Assembly (NCBI GenBank): GCA_025093985.1
Contig: JACAAK010000008.1
Location: 930,001-994,000, forward strand
Source: Calvatia gigantea
Lineage: Eukaryota > Basidiomycota > Agaricomycetes > Agaricales > Lycoperdaceae
Reading direction: 5' to 3'
Length of the DNA: 64,000 nt
Shown: piece after piece, positions 33,894 through 45,430 of the stretch
Numbering within the stretch: position 1 is the stretch's first letter
Layout of the letters: the number at the start of each line of letters is the position of its first letter
The notes under the pieces: model-generated
The model's input: the letters and a program-made list of their open reading frames with translations, nothing else
The model's database searches: none
Told to the model about the DNA's origin: nothing
Translations under genes and position numbers: made by a program

Positions 33894-34198
33894 TGTTATG
33901 ACCTTAGTCAGATAAGACCTCAGGTTGCAGCTTAGGCTAAGTCTTGAGGGTGAGTAAGGGGAGAAGAACTAGGTGGTTAAGCGTACTGAATACATGAGTA
34001 TGTATATACACTTAAATACTACAAGAACATCCAGTTGAATGGATGGGGAACTACATGAAATGTCTGATAGGGATGGCGTTGCAGTTAGCTGGAGTCATAC
34101 TTGGAGATTGCTCAGTAGGAAATAGCTGAAACAGGTACACAGGAGATAGGAATGTAGACGAATGAAGAATGCGATATGATCAGTGAAAGTTCACAACA
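33894..34198 (-). repeat. 3' LTR of element E (305 bp)
   Basis: Plus-strand TGTTATGACC to TTCACAACA, preceded by TSD TATTG and followed by the complement of the polypurine tract (ATACCCCCC). Confidence 0.93.
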
Positions 34199-34216
34199 AT
34201 ACCCCCCGATTAGGCT

Positions 34217-35205
34217 TCATGCCTCAGGAAGCTCATCAAAGTCTCCATTTACTACTACGGCAGTGAGTGCTTTTTTAGTGGCAGTGATGAGGAACTTTCC
34301 TTTGTTGGAATGTGCTAAGAAGACAGGTGAGTGGCTTCATCCATCTTGCTGGATAGGGACTGGGATGCCATTGTATGGGAAGTCAGTGGTAGTGGAGCTG
34401 TCCCAGTAGTTCTTGACTATTGAGTTCCAATAGTGTTGGTCCTTTTCTTGTCCTGGCAATACAGTGCGGAATCTTGCGGGTGGAAGAAAAACCAATACGA
34501 GTTGCAGTGGTGTGATGGTTTTTATGAAACAGTGGAAGGTGTTGACTCTTCTTTCATTGACACTGTGGCTTCCTCATCCATGGGGGTATCAGTGCGGGTT
34601 GGCAGCATGGGGTTAACAGTGTCATGTAGTTCAGAAAGGGTGATGTGAATCCTGTCGACCAAGGTGTTGATGTCAGGGTCTTCGTTTGACTTGTCCCTTC
34701 CAAGTAATTTCATAGCTATGTCAGCGAGTTCTAGGAATATGTTGGCAATGTTGAGGTGGTTAAAGACCTTAAGGCCCAAATTGATTTGGCTCTGGAGCCC
34801 TTGGACACAATCTTTTTCATTGGGGGTAAGGGTGGACTGGTCTAGTGCTCAGAAGATGGTGGGAATATGCTGGTTGGTGGAGGAGGAGGCATTGGTGAAC
34901 CCAGCGTACATATCGGCAAAGGTGATGCAGGTGGTGGCAAGGGTAATGTGTCAGTTTACTACCAGTCGTTTGTTCTGGGCAGTAATGTTTTCAATTTTGC
35001 TGTTGGTTGCCTTGTTGACATCTTTGAGTAAGGCTTCAAGGAGGCCTTGTGCAGGGAACAGTGTTTTAGCAAGATTGAAGTGAGTTCCCTGGGGGGCAGG
35101 TGCTCGGCTGTTGCCTGGTTCAGACAATGGGAGGGAGGAGATTCTGGTGGGTGTGGGATGAACGAGGGAGTTGATAGCAATACGGTTAGATTGGAAGGCA
35201 GGCAT
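34217..35205 (-). pseudogene. ORF3 of element E, one frameshift plus stops
   Basis: Starts at 35205, six bases after the pol stop (complement of 35212-35214). N-terminal block INSLVHPTPTRISSLPLSEP and AQGLLEALLKDVNKATN is open to 34951. A middle block (34779-34522) carries FLELADIAMKLLGRDKSNEDPD and MDEEATVSMKEE. The length of 989 nt implies one lost base, near 34545. The C-terminal third remains readable. Confidence 0.85.
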
Positions 35206-35211
35206 GTCTGT

Positions 35212-38200
35212 TTAGTTTCTCTGTCTGGGTTGTTTGTTTGATGCTTTTTTGTGTTTTCTGCCCCCCCTTTTATGGGCATCTTCCGGATGCCTTTTTAGGT
35301 AGTCCTTTATGGCATCTTTCACATTTTCTAAATTGGACTCTGCTGTCCATGTATCTTTTTCATTACTGTACCCCTTCCAATAGACCAGGAACTGATAACC
35401 CCTTCCTTGTTTTCGCCGTCTGCAGATCTTCTCTACTTCGTATTCTTCTTCATTGTTGATGATCACTGGGTCTGGCACTGATGGCTGTTTTTGACTCAGG
35501 AACTCTGCCTGGTGCGCTGGTGACAGGAGTTGTTCGTTGAATACATCATGGATGGCCCATCTGTCCAGTAGTGTCAGCCAATATGCTGCTTCTCCTATCT
35601 TTTCCTTAATAAGGAAAGGACCATACCATTTTTGGCCTAGCTTCTTTGATGATTGATTGGTATAGATGTTGGTGTTCTCCAACCATACTTTATCTCCTAT
35701 TTGATACATATGTGTCAGCATGGGTTCTACTGTGGTCGTGTTGTTGTTTCATCTTTTCTTGGTATGTCCATAGTGCTGATGAGGCATTGTCTCAGGTGGC
35801 CTGTAATTGTTCCAAGAACACTGTGGCAACAGGATTGTTTGTTGTTGGCTCGTTCTTGCCTTTCCATGGATTTCTTCCATAGTTTAGGAAGAATGGTGTT
35901 TCCTGTGTTCCTCTGTGTTGCTTGTTGTTGTACTGGAATTCTGCGATGGGGAGCCATTCTGCCCAGTTGTCCTGGTCATAGTTGCAGTACAGACAGATGT
36001 AGGTTTCCACTTCTCTGTTAATGCGTTCGGTTTGTCCATCCATTTGTGGATGGTATGCTGTTGATAGATTTCATTCGATGCTGAGTCCCTTGAATAATTC
36101 CTTGGTGAATTCCGATGCAAATTGAGGTCCTCGGTCACTGAGTACTTTCCTCAGTAATCCATGTAGCTTCCATATTTTGTCTCGATATATCCTTGCGATG
36201 TCTTTAGATGAAGCATCCGTGGTTGTCGCCGAGAGTTGTATCATTTTTGTGAAGCAGTCCACAATGACTAGTATAGCGTCCTTCTCTTTGGACTCTGGCA
36301 GTGGTCTGATCATGTTGACACTGATTTCTTCCCAAGGTCCATTAAGTACTGGGAGGGAATGTAGTGGCGATTTGAGTGGCATCGTTCTTGACTTGTTTTT
36401 TTGGCAGGCTTGGCATCCTTGGATATATCTCTTTACATCCTTTCATATCAATGGCCACCAGTAGTCTCAGCTGATTAGTTCTGTCATCCTGTGTTGTCCT
36501 GGGTGTCCTGCATCTGGGGTGTCATGATACTGTATTAGGATTTCTTCTCATAGTTTCTGGTCAGGTAGGATGTATGCGCTATTCTGTTTGTAGATAACTC
36601 CACCATCTTCGGTGAGTTGGGATCCTTGCTTCTTTAGTTCAGTTAGGACTGTTGTTTCTTGTTGGGTTCAGCCTCGAATTTGTTCTAGGAAGTTTGGTTT
36701 AATGAACAATTCTGCTCGCAAGAGTACTGTGCTGTCTGTGCCTTTCATCTGTAGCCAGCTTTCTCAGATCATGGTGACTAGTTTATCTTCTTGTCCTTCC
36801 GGTGTTTGGTGGATTCGGGATAGCAGGTCAGCTTTCGTGTTTGTCTTTCCAGGTACATGTCATAGCGTGAAGTCATAGTCTTGTAGTTGCAGATACCACT
36901 GTACTTGTCATCTGTTTAGCTTCTGTGGTTCTCGGTAATACTTGAGATTTTTGTGGTCAGTCCAGATTTCGAATCATTCTTCAGCATCTAGAAGGTAGTG
37001 TCTCCATTCCTTCAGGGCATGGACAATGGCTAGCAACTCTTTGTCATATATTTCATAGTTCTGTCCTGCCGGTGATAGCGTTCGTGATGTGAAAGCAATT
37101 GGGTGTCATTTTTCTTCTTGTAGCTGTGAGAGTACCCCTCCTAATGCATAATCCAATGCGTCAACTTCTACTCTGAATTGGCCATGCCTCTGTGGCAATG
37201 TCAGAACAGGTTCTTTGGTTATATATTTCTTGAGCTGGTTGAATGAGTTTTGGTGCTCTTGTGTCCATTCCCATGTGGCTGCTCCTTTGAGTTTGTTTAA
37301 GGGTCCCACAATCATACTGAAGTTTTTGATAAAACATTGATAGTAGTTTGTGAAGCCCAGGAACCTTTCTACCCCTTTGGTGTTCTTGGGTTCAGGCCAT
37401 TCCCATACTGATTTTACTTTGTCCTCTTCCATTTCGATTTGTCCATGTCCTACTCGGACTCCTAGCATTGGGATTTCTTCTGCATCGAAGATGCACTTGG
37501 TTCACTTGAAGCATAAATTGTACTGGGCTGCTCATTCCAGAAATCATACCGTCTGTTCCTTTAGTTGCTCCTTAGTGTCTCCTGGAATGGCAAAGTCATC
37601 CATATAGTTTATGATGTCTCCATTTTGTAAAAGGTCATGGAAGATGCTCATCATTATTCTGGAGAATGTTCCTGGTGAGTTGCTTAGGCCAAAATACATG
37701 ACTGTTGGTTTGAAGAGCCCTTCATTGGTGAGGAAGGCAGCTTTCCATTCATCTCCTTCTTTTATCCTGACATTGTTGTACCCCCAGATGATATCCAGCT
37801 TATTGAAGTATTTTGCTTTTCTGAGTTTGTTGATTACTTCACCAATTCTTGGCAATGGTGTTTTGTCTTTGATTACTACTTTGTTCAGCCGTCTGTAGTC
37901 TTGGATCGGCCTTTTGGAGCTGTCTTTCTTTGGGATGAAGAATGTCGGTGCTGCATATGGAGATTTCGATGGCTATATCCATCCTGATTCTAGGTTTTCC
38001 TTGATGAATAATTTGAGTTTGTCCTGCTCTTTAACTGTCATGTTGTATGTCCCTGCACTTATTTCTTTTGGGGCATCTTCTGTTAAGACTATCTCATGGT
38101 CCCATTTGGTTCATTCTGGAAGCTTGTCAAATGTCGTTTTGTTGAATAAGTGTGTGAATGGTTGTACATAGTCCAGTAGGTCTTCTGGTTTGGTTGGGTC

Positions 38201-38736
38201 TGGCTCATCTTCTTCTTTCCATAGATCTTCCGTGGTGACTATGCTTCATATTTTTTCAGTGATAGGGATGTTCTGATGGGGGAATTGGCAGCCTGGTGGA
38301 CATCGGGTAAACTTGATTTCTCCGTTGTTCCAATCTACCTCCAGATTATGTTTGACTAGCCAATCATGTCCTAGGAAGACTTCTGCTCTATCCTATAGTT
38401 GTACGACTGAGGCCTCAATTTGTTCCTTATGTCCCTGGATGTCGATGTTGATCATGGCGGTCTCCATTACTTTTCCACCTTGGTTAGGCGTTCCATCCAC
38501 GTTTAGTACCAAAATTTGTTGTTCCAATTTCCGGGTAGGGAGCCTTTCTTCATCTACTAGTTTCTTGCTGATGCTGCTGGTCGTACACTCTAAGTCTATG
38601 ATGGTGTTGACTGTTATCTCCTTTCCTGCCATTTGTATTTTCCCTTTTAGATTTAGTTCGCACTTTCTTCTCTGAGGAATTGTGTAGAATTTGTCTGATA
38701 TCCTAGATACAAGCTTTTTGACTCTCGAGGTAGTGC
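35212..38736 (-). pseudogene. pol of element E (protease-RT-RNase H-integrase-chromodomain)
   Basis: Protease at about 38632-38390 has its DSG-type site altered to DLEC (GGA/TCA codons mutated). RT at about 37900-37540 has NKLDIIWGYNN, YFGLSNSPGTFSR and an intact NYMDDFAIPG. Connection and RNase H lie at about 37470-36750 (RVEVDALDYALGGVLSQ). Integrase at about 36560-35790 has the HHCC end, SVNMIRPLP (first Asp changed to Asn), LSDRGPQF, and DGQTERINREVE. The C-terminal chromodomain (YQFLVYWKGYSNEKDTW) runs open to TAA 35212-35214. Pol is in the -1 frame relative to gag. Confidence 0.9.
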
Positions 38737-39852
38737 CTACTCAGAGTCTTTGGAAAAATCCTTCCCTTCTTCATCAGTGGTCTCTTCTACTCCTCGGACT
38801 TGGATTTTCTTGGGTGCCATGCAGGCTTTGGCTATGTGTTCCTTTTTTCCACAGTTGTAACATATTAACCCCTTGGGCTTTTTGCAGTCTTTGGCGATGT
38901 GGCCAAAAATGCCACAATTGTAGCACTTCGGTTCTCCTTTGTCATTGAAAACATGATGCCTGCTTCCTATTTCCATGGGTTCACCCATTCCTCCATAGGT
39001 GGTACCAGTGTTTGTCTTTCTGTCCCCTCAGTATTCAAATGCTTCATATCCTTGTCCGACAGACAGTATAGCTTCTTTCCATTCTGCATATGTGTCTGGT
39101 CTGGCTGAAGATGGATAGCCTGTGATCGTGTGTATGATATCCTGTCGGGCATTCTTCTTAAGTAGGAATATGGCATGCTTGCTATTGGTCTTGGCTTTGC
39201 TTTTCAATACCTCGAATTCAATTAGGTAGTTGGTGGTGTTTCGGTTTCCTTGTTTGAATTTTTTGATCTGCCATTCCACTTTGCTGTTTGAGGCATTGTC
39301 TGAGAAGGTCCTTTTAAATTCCTCAGAGAAGACCTTTCAGTCTACTAAGTCTTCAGATTCCAGGATGGCTGGTGCTCTCATAGCTGCATATGCTCCTGTA
39401 GTTTCTCCTCGCAGTCTGGCTAGAACTGCTATAGCTTTATCGTCTGCCAAGACTATCTTGTTGAACTTCATGAAGAGCATCATTGCTCTCCACCAGTCAT
39501 CGAACTTGGTGCGGATGCTGTTGAAAAATCCCGGGTCTGGCACTAGGCCTTTCCCACTGGGTGTTGTTGTGGGCACTACTGTGTTATCAGTCATGTTGGA
39601 GTCAGTTTCTGATTCTGTTTTGTCTGAGCTTGATTCGTCTGATTTCTCCTGATGGGCTATCTCTTCCTCTACTAGGTCGAGTTCATTTAGAAGTTCTGAT
39701 AATACTTCTTCTTCGGCTGGGTTTATTCTGGGTTCATTGTGTGTTTCTTCAGGTACTTCGGGGTTCCCTGTTTCTTCTTCATCTGATGTTTCAGATTCAT
39801 CGTCAGTGACTTCGAGATTTGGCTCCCTGTATTCGTCTGGGTTTGAGCTCAT
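38737..39852 (-). pseudogene. gag of element E (372 codons), stops
   Basis: Start 39852 (MSSNPDEYREPN), end TAG complement of 38737-38739, the same length as the B gag. Acidic N-terminus, capsid block FDDWWRAMMLFMKFNK and VLARLRGETTGAYAAMRAP, then two CCHC knuckles ([28 protein letters not shown]). Stops include one after ESEDLVD near 39337 and one near 39028. Confidence 0.9.
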
Positions 39853-39927
39853 ATACTAGCTATACTAGCTCCTGGGTTACTCCTGTTCAGGCCTGCTTTC
39901 AGCCTACTCCTTGCAAGGTGAGGTGGG

Positions 39928-39939
39928 GACACTTAACCA
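39928..39939 (-). other. Primer-binding site of element E
   Basis: Two bases inside the 5' LTR the minus strand reads TGGTTAAGTGTCC, which begins with the TGG expected to pair with the CCA end of a tRNA. D has the same TGGTTAAG and B a mutated TGATTAAG at the same place. The tRNA (3' end CTTAACCA) is not identified. Confidence 0.6.
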
Positions 39940-39941
39940 AA

Positions 39942-40246
39942 TGTTACGACCTTAGTCAGATAAGACCTCAGGTTGCAGCTTAGACTAAGTCTTGAGGGTG
40001 AGTAAAGGGAGAAGAACTAGGTGGTTAAGCATACTGAATAGATGAGTATGTATGTACACTTAAATACTACAAGAACATCCAGTTGAATGGATGGGGAACT
40101 ACATGAAATGTCCGATAGGGATGGCATTGCAGTTAGTTGGAGTCATACTTGAAGATCGCTCAGTAGGAAATAGCTGAAACAGGTACATAGGAGATAGGAA
40201 TGTAGATGAATGAAGAACACGATATGATCGGTGAAAGTTCACAATA
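39942..40246 (-). repeat. 5' LTR of element E (305 bp)
   Basis: Plus-strand start TGTTACGACC; the end reads TTCACAATA, one transition from the usual TTCACAACA, and is followed by TSD TATTG. Confidence 0.92.
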
Positions 40247-40251
40247 TATTG

Positions 40252-42711
40252 CATCCTTTCCTTTAGACTCTGGCAGTGGTCCAATCATGTTGACACTGAT
40301 TTCTTCCCAAGGTCTATTTGGTATTGGGAGGGGGTGTAGTGGCGATTTAAGTGGCATCATTCTTGATTTGTTTCTTTGGCAGGCTTGGCATCCTCAGATA
40401 TATCTTTTTATGTCCTTTTGTATTGATGGCCACCAGTAGTCTCAGCTGATTAGTTCTGTCATCCTGTGTTGTCCTGGGTATCCTGCATCTGGGGTGTCAT
40501 GATACTGTATTAGGATTTCTTCTCATAGTTTCTGGTCAGGCAAGATGTATGCACTATTCTGTTTGTAGATAACTCCACCATCTTCGGTGAGTTGGGATCC
40601 TTGCTTCTTTAGTTCAGTTAGGACTGTTGTTTCTTGTTGGGTTCGGCTTTGAATTTGTTCTAGGAAGTTTGGTTCAATGAACAATTCTGCTTGTAAGAGT
40701 ACTGTGCTGTCTGTGCCTTCCGTCTGTAGCCAGCTTTCTCAGATTATAGTGACTAGTTTATCTTCTTGTCCTTCTGGCATTTGGTGGATTCGGGATAGCA
40801 GGTCAGCTTTCATGTTTGTTTTTCTGGGTACATGTCATAACGTGAAGTTGTAGTCTTGCAGCTGCAGATACCACTGTGCTTGTTGTCTGTTTAGCTTCTG
40901 TGGTTCTCGGTAATACTTGAGATTTTTGTGGTCAGTCCAGATTTCGAATCATTCTTTGGCGTCTAGAAGGTAGTGTCTCCATTCCTTCAGGGCGTAGACA
41001 ATGGCTAGCAACTCTTTGTCGTATATTTCATAGTTCTGTTCTGCCAGTGACAGTGTTTGTGATGTGAAAGCAATTGGGTGCCATTTGTCTTCTTGTAGCT
41101 GCAAAAGTACCCCTCCTAATGCATAATCTGATGTGTCAACTTCTACTCTGAATTGGCCATGTCTTTGTGGCAATGTCAGGACAGGTTCTTCAGTGATACA
41201 TTTCTTGAGTCAGTTAAACGAGTCTTGGTGTTCTCGCGTCCATTCCCATGTGGTTACTCCTTTGAGCCTGTTTAAGGGCCCTGCAATCATACTGAAGTTT
41301 TTGATGAAACATTGATAGTAGTTTGCAAAACCCAGGAACCTTTCTACCCCTTTGGTGTTCTTGGGTTTGGGCCAATCCCATACTGATTTTACTTTATTCT
41401 TTTCCATTTCAATTCGTCCATGTCCTACCCGAACTCCTAGCATTGGGATTTCTTCTGCATCGAAGATACACTTGGTTTGCTTGAAGCATAAATTGTACTG
41501 GGCCGCTCATTCCAGAAATCATATTGTCCGTTCCTTTAGTTGCTCCTTAGTGTCTTCTGGGATGGCAAAGTCATCTATATAGTTTACGATGTCTCCATTT
41601 TGTAAGAGATCATGGAAGATGCTTGTCATCATTCTGGAGAACATTCCTGGTGAGTTGCTTAGGCCAAAATACATGACTGTTGGTTCGAAGAGCCCTTCAT
41701 TGGTGAGGAAGGCAGCTTTCCATTCGTCTCCTTCTTTGATCCTGATGTTGTTGTATCCCCAGATGATGTCCAACTTATTGAAGTATTTTGCTTTTCCAAG
41801 CTTGTTGATTACTTTACCAATTCTTGGCAATGGTGTTTTGTCTTTGATTACCACATTGTTTAGTTGTCTATAGTCTTGGATTAGCCTTTTGGATCTGTCT
41901 TTCTTTGGGATGAAGAATGTTGGTGCTGTGTATGGGGATTTCGATGGTCGTATTCATCCTGATTCTAGGTTTTCCTTGATGAATGACTTGAGTTCATCCT
42001 GTTCTTTGACCATCATGTTGTATATCCCTGCACTTATTTCTTTTGGGGCATCTTCAGTTAGGACTATCTCGTGGTCCCATTCAGTTCGTTCTGGGAGCTT
42101 ATCAAATGTCGTTTTGTTGAATAAGTGCATGAATGGTTGTACATAGTCTGGTAGGTCTTCCAGTTTGGTTGGGTCTAGTTCGTCTTCTTCCTCCCATAGG
42201 TCTTCCGTAGTGGCTATGCTTCATATTTTTTCGGTGATAGGAATGTTCTGATGGGGGAATTGGCAGCCTGGTGGGCATCAGGTGAACTTGATCTCTCCGT
42301 TGTTCCAATCTACCTCTGGGTTATGTTTGACTAGCCAATCATGTCCTAGAAAGACTTCTGCTCTGTCCTGTAGTTGTACAACTGAGGCCTCGATTTGTTC
42401 CTTATGTCCCTGGATGTTGATGTTGATTGTGGTGGTCTCCGTTACTCTTCTGCCTTGGTTAGGTGTTCCATCCACATTTAGTACCAAAATTTATTGTTCC
42501 AATTTCTGGGTAGGGAGTCTTTCTTCATCTACTAGTTTCTTGCTGATGCTGCTGGTTGTGCACCCTGAGTCTACAATGGTGTTCACTGTTATTTCTTTCC
42601 CTGCCATTTGTATTTTCCCTTTTAGATTCAGTTCACACTTTCTTCTCTGAGGAATTGTGTAGAATTTGTCTGATATCCTAGATACAAGCTTTTTGACTCT
42701 CAAGGTAGTGC
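40252..42711 (-). pseudogene. pol of element D, protease to integrase N-terminus
   Basis: Protease with intact VDSGCTTSSI at about 42570 and FLGHDWLVKHNPEVDW. RT at 41854-41519 contains NKLDIIWGYNN, YFGLSNSPGMFSRMM and the catalytic motif as NYIDDFAIPE. RNase H at about 41173-40850 ([31 protein letters not shown]). The integrase zinc-binding region reaches the E insertion at 40251. Stops are scattered, many from CGA. Confidence 0.88.
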
Positions 42712-43839
42712 CTACTCAGAGTCTTTGGAAAAATCCTTCCCTTCTTCATCAGTGACCTCTTCTACTCCTCAGACTTGAATCTTCTTGGGTGCAGTGCAGG
42801 CTTTGGCTATGTGCCCCTTTTTGCTGCAGTTGTAGCATGTCAACCCCTTGGGCTTTTTGCAATCTTTGGCGATGTGACCAAAAATGCCACAATTGTAGCA
42901 TTTCGGCTCTCCTTTGTCATTAAAGATGTGACGCCTGCTTCCTATCTCCATAGGTTCACCCATTCCTCCATAGGTGGTACCAGTGTTTGTTTTTCTGTCT
43001 CCTCAGTATTTGGATGCTTCATATCCTTGTCCAACAGAAAGTATGGCTTCTTTCCATTCTGCATATGTGTCTGGTCTGGCTGCGGGTGGATAGCCAGTGA
43101 TCATGTATATGATATCCTGTCAGGCATTCTTCCTAAGTAGGAACATGGCATGCTTGCTATTGGTCTTGGCTTTGCTTTTCAATACTTTGAATTCAATTAG
43201 GTAGTTGGTGGTGTTTCATTTTCCTTGTTTGAATTTTTTGATCTGCCATTCCGCTTTGCTATTTGAGGCATCGTGTGAGAAGGTCCTTCTAAATTCCTTG
43301 GAGAAGACCTTCCAGTCTACTGAATCTTCAGATTCCAGGATGGCTGGTGCTCTCATAGCTGTATATGCTCCTGCAGTTCCTCCTCGCAGCCTAGCTAGAA
43401 CTGCTATGGCTTTGTCATCTGCCGAGACTATCTTGTTGAACTTCATGAAGAGCATCATTGCTCTCCACCAGTCATCGAACTTGGTATGGGTACCATTAAA
43501 AAAACCCGGGTCTGGCACTAGGCCTTTCCCACTGGGGGTTGTTGCAGGTACTACTGCATTGTCAGTCATGTCGGAGCCAGTTTCTGATTCTATTTTGTCT
43601 GAGCTTGATTTGTCTGATTTCTCCTGATGGACTAACCCTTCCTCTGCTGGGTCAAGTTCATTTAGAAGTTCTGATAAGACTTCCTCTTCTGCTGGGTCTA
43701 TTCTGGGTTCGTCATGTGTTTCTCCAGTTGGTTCTTCAGGTACTTTGGGGTTCCCTGTTTCTTCTTCATCTGATGTCTCGGATTCATCATCTGTGACTTC
43801 AAGATTCAGTTCTCTGTATTCATCTGGGTTTGAGCTCAT
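42712..43839 (-). pseudogene. gag of element D (376 codons), nearly open
   Basis: Start 43839, TAG complement of 42712-42714. It is open from 43839 to 43216 (207 codons) with capsid blocks FDDWWRAMMLFMKFNK and LRGGTAGAYTAMRAP. A stop follows FKQGK, then YAEWKEAILSVGQGYEA and two CCHC knuckles ([28 protein letters not shown]). Four extra codons near residue 36 (a repeated EE.TGE-type stretch) account for the longer length than B and E. Confidence 0.9.
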
Positions 43840-43904
43840 ATACTAGCTCCTGGGTTGCTCCTGTTCAGGCCTGTTTCAGCCTACTCCTTGCAAGGTGAGA
43901 TGGG

Positions 43905-43916
43905 GATGCTTAACCA
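43905..43916 (-). other. Primer-binding site of element D
   Basis: The minus strand reads TGGTTAAGCATCC two bases inside the 5' LTR. It matches the site in E except for a G to A transition. Confidence 0.6.
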
Positions 43917-43918
43917 AG

Positions 43919-44223
43919 TGTTACAACCTTAGTCTGAGTAAACCTCAGGTTGCAACTTAGGCTAAGACTTGAGGGCGAGTAAGGAAGGGGAGAACTAAGT
44001 GGTTAAGTGTACCAAATACATGAGTGTGTATGTACACTTAAATATGGCGAGCATCCAGTTGAATGGATGGAGGTACTATATAAAATGTCTAATGATAATG
44101 GTGCGGTAATACTATGAGTCAAGGTTCGGAGATCGCTGGGCTGGAATAGATGAAACAGGTACAGGATGGAATAGGGATGGAGACAAGTACAGAGTGAGTA
44201 AGAATAGATGAAAGTTCATAACA
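43919..44223 (-). repeat. 5' LTR of element D (305 bp)
   Basis: Plus-strand TGTTACAACC to GTTCATAACA, followed by TSD GGAAT and then C RT sequence. Confidence 0.93.
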
Positions 44224-44228
44224 GGAAT

Positions 44229-44729
44229 CATTCTACTTTCTTTGTGTTTTTGGGTTTGGGCCAGTCTTGCACTGATTTGACTTTTCCTTCCTCCATTTCA
44301 ATTTTCCCATATCCTACTTTCACCCCTAGCATTGGAATTTCTTCTGCATCGAATATGCATTTAGATCATTTGAAGTATAGGTTATACTGGTTTGCTTGTT
44401 CTAGGAATCATATGGATTGTTCTCATAGTTGGTCCTTTGTGTCACTGGGAATTGCAAAGTTGTCCATGTAGTTTACAATATCTCTGTTTTGTAGCAGATT
44501 ACAGAAGATGCTTGTTATCATGTGAGAGAAGGTTCTGGGCAAGTTGCTTAGTCCAAAATACATGACTGTTGGCTCAAAGAGTCCTTTGTTTGTAAGGAAT
44601 TCTGCTTTCCATTCATTTCCCTCCTTGATTCTGATGTTGTTGTAGTTCCAAATAATGTCTAGTTTGTTGAAATATTTCGCTTTCCCCAGTTTGTCAATGA
44701 CTTCTCTAATCCTTGGTAGTGGGGTTTTG
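44229..44729 (-). pseudogene. Reverse transcriptase region of element C
   Basis: Encodes FNKLDIIWNYNNIRIKEGNEW, YFGLSNLPRTFSHM, FDAEEIPMLGVKVGYGKIEME and WPKPKNTKKVE. The catalytic motif reads NYMDNFAIP: the second Asp has become Asn through a G to A change. The piece is cut on the right at 44729 by the F LTR and on the left by D. Confidence 0.87.
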
Positions 44730-45278
44730 TGTTACGATCAGGTTATGTGGGATATCAGCCAAAGGTTAGCCACCAGGTGACATCGGGTGAGAACATATGG
44801 AGTGGGTGAATTTGGACAAGTATAAGATTTGGACTCAGCAGCTTCAATGTATGTGTTGTGCCTTCCTGCTGTCATCGAAGTCCATATTTCAGGAGGGAGT
44901 AGGGTCAGAGGGTCAGGGGAACAGAGACTGAGAGGAACAGGATCAGAGGGCATAATCGTGGTTGATAATCAGACTAAGGATTTACAAGTATGGGGACTAG
45001 GTTTATATACTAGTCTGAAAAGTGGGAAGTACAAAAGTAATGGTAAATGAAGAATGGATGGCCGCTGAGGATGGCTATCTAACAAGATACTGGGATCAAG
45101 TTCTAACTATAAGGCAATAGTGGAGAAGTTGAAGGGGATAGAGATTAATGTAGAAAACAGGATATTGGCCTGACTGACAGAAAGAATGAAGAGCATTCCA
45201 ATGCAGCTGGACTAAGGTAACAATGACTACAAGCAGGGGAAGCAGATGAGAGTGGGCAAACATGTGTGGGTCATGACA
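44730..45278 (-). repeat. 3' LTR of element F (549 bp, inferred ends)
   Basis: Plus-strand starts TGTTACGATC exactly where C RT is interrupted and ends GGTCATGACA. The next bases are the complement of a polypurine tract (GTATCCTCCTATT). No second copy is in the window, so the ends rest on TG/CA, the polypurine tract and the C interruption. It holds no ORF of note. Confidence 0.78.
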
Positions 45279-45430
45279 GTATCCTCCTATTAGGGCTGAG
45301 CCTTCGAGGCTGTGAAATCGAACCATAGGAATCTCCAATTAGACTTTTGATGGTACATATAAATTCCATTACCTTGGAAGTTTTACAGTCCCATTCTCTT
45401 ACTCTAACCACCACCACCTCGACCACTACC

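Larger units (their letters stand above)
33894..40246 (-). mobile_element. Element E: 6.35-kb full-length Ty3/Gypsy chromovirus in D, TSD TATTG
   Basis: Structurally the most complete Gypsy here: 5' LTR, primer-binding site, gag, pol, ORF3, polypurine tract and 3' LTR, with no internal deletion I could see. TATTG flanks it at 33889-33893 and 40247-40251; the outermost LTR base pair at 40245-40246 has mutated (CA to TA). Point stops in gag, pol and ORF3 make it inactive. As it sits inside D, it is younger than D. Confidence 0.93.
31989..44223 (-). mobile_element. Element D: Ty3/Gypsy chromovirus in C, TSD GGAAT, itself split by E
   Basis: LTRs of 305 bp lie at 43919-44223 (5') and 31989-32293 (3'). 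GGAAT flanks them at 31984-31988 and 44224-44228, and C pol continues on both sides. D alone is about 5.9 kb; the rest of the span is element E inserted in its integrase. D also lost about 0.47 kb of integrase. Confidence 0.93.
18777..44729 (-). mobile_element. Element C: 3' two-thirds of a Ty3/Gypsy chromovirus, split by three insertions
   Basis: Reading leftward, the C pieces are RT (44729-44229), a stretch up to RNase H (31988-31325), integrase, chromodomain, ORF3 and 3' LTR (21604-18777). The gaps are filled by D, by the gene-less LTR element and, at the 5' side, by F. Coding continuity across the TSDs GGAAT and CCAGG supports one original element. Its gag, protease and 5' LTR are not in the window. 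Confidence 0.88.
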
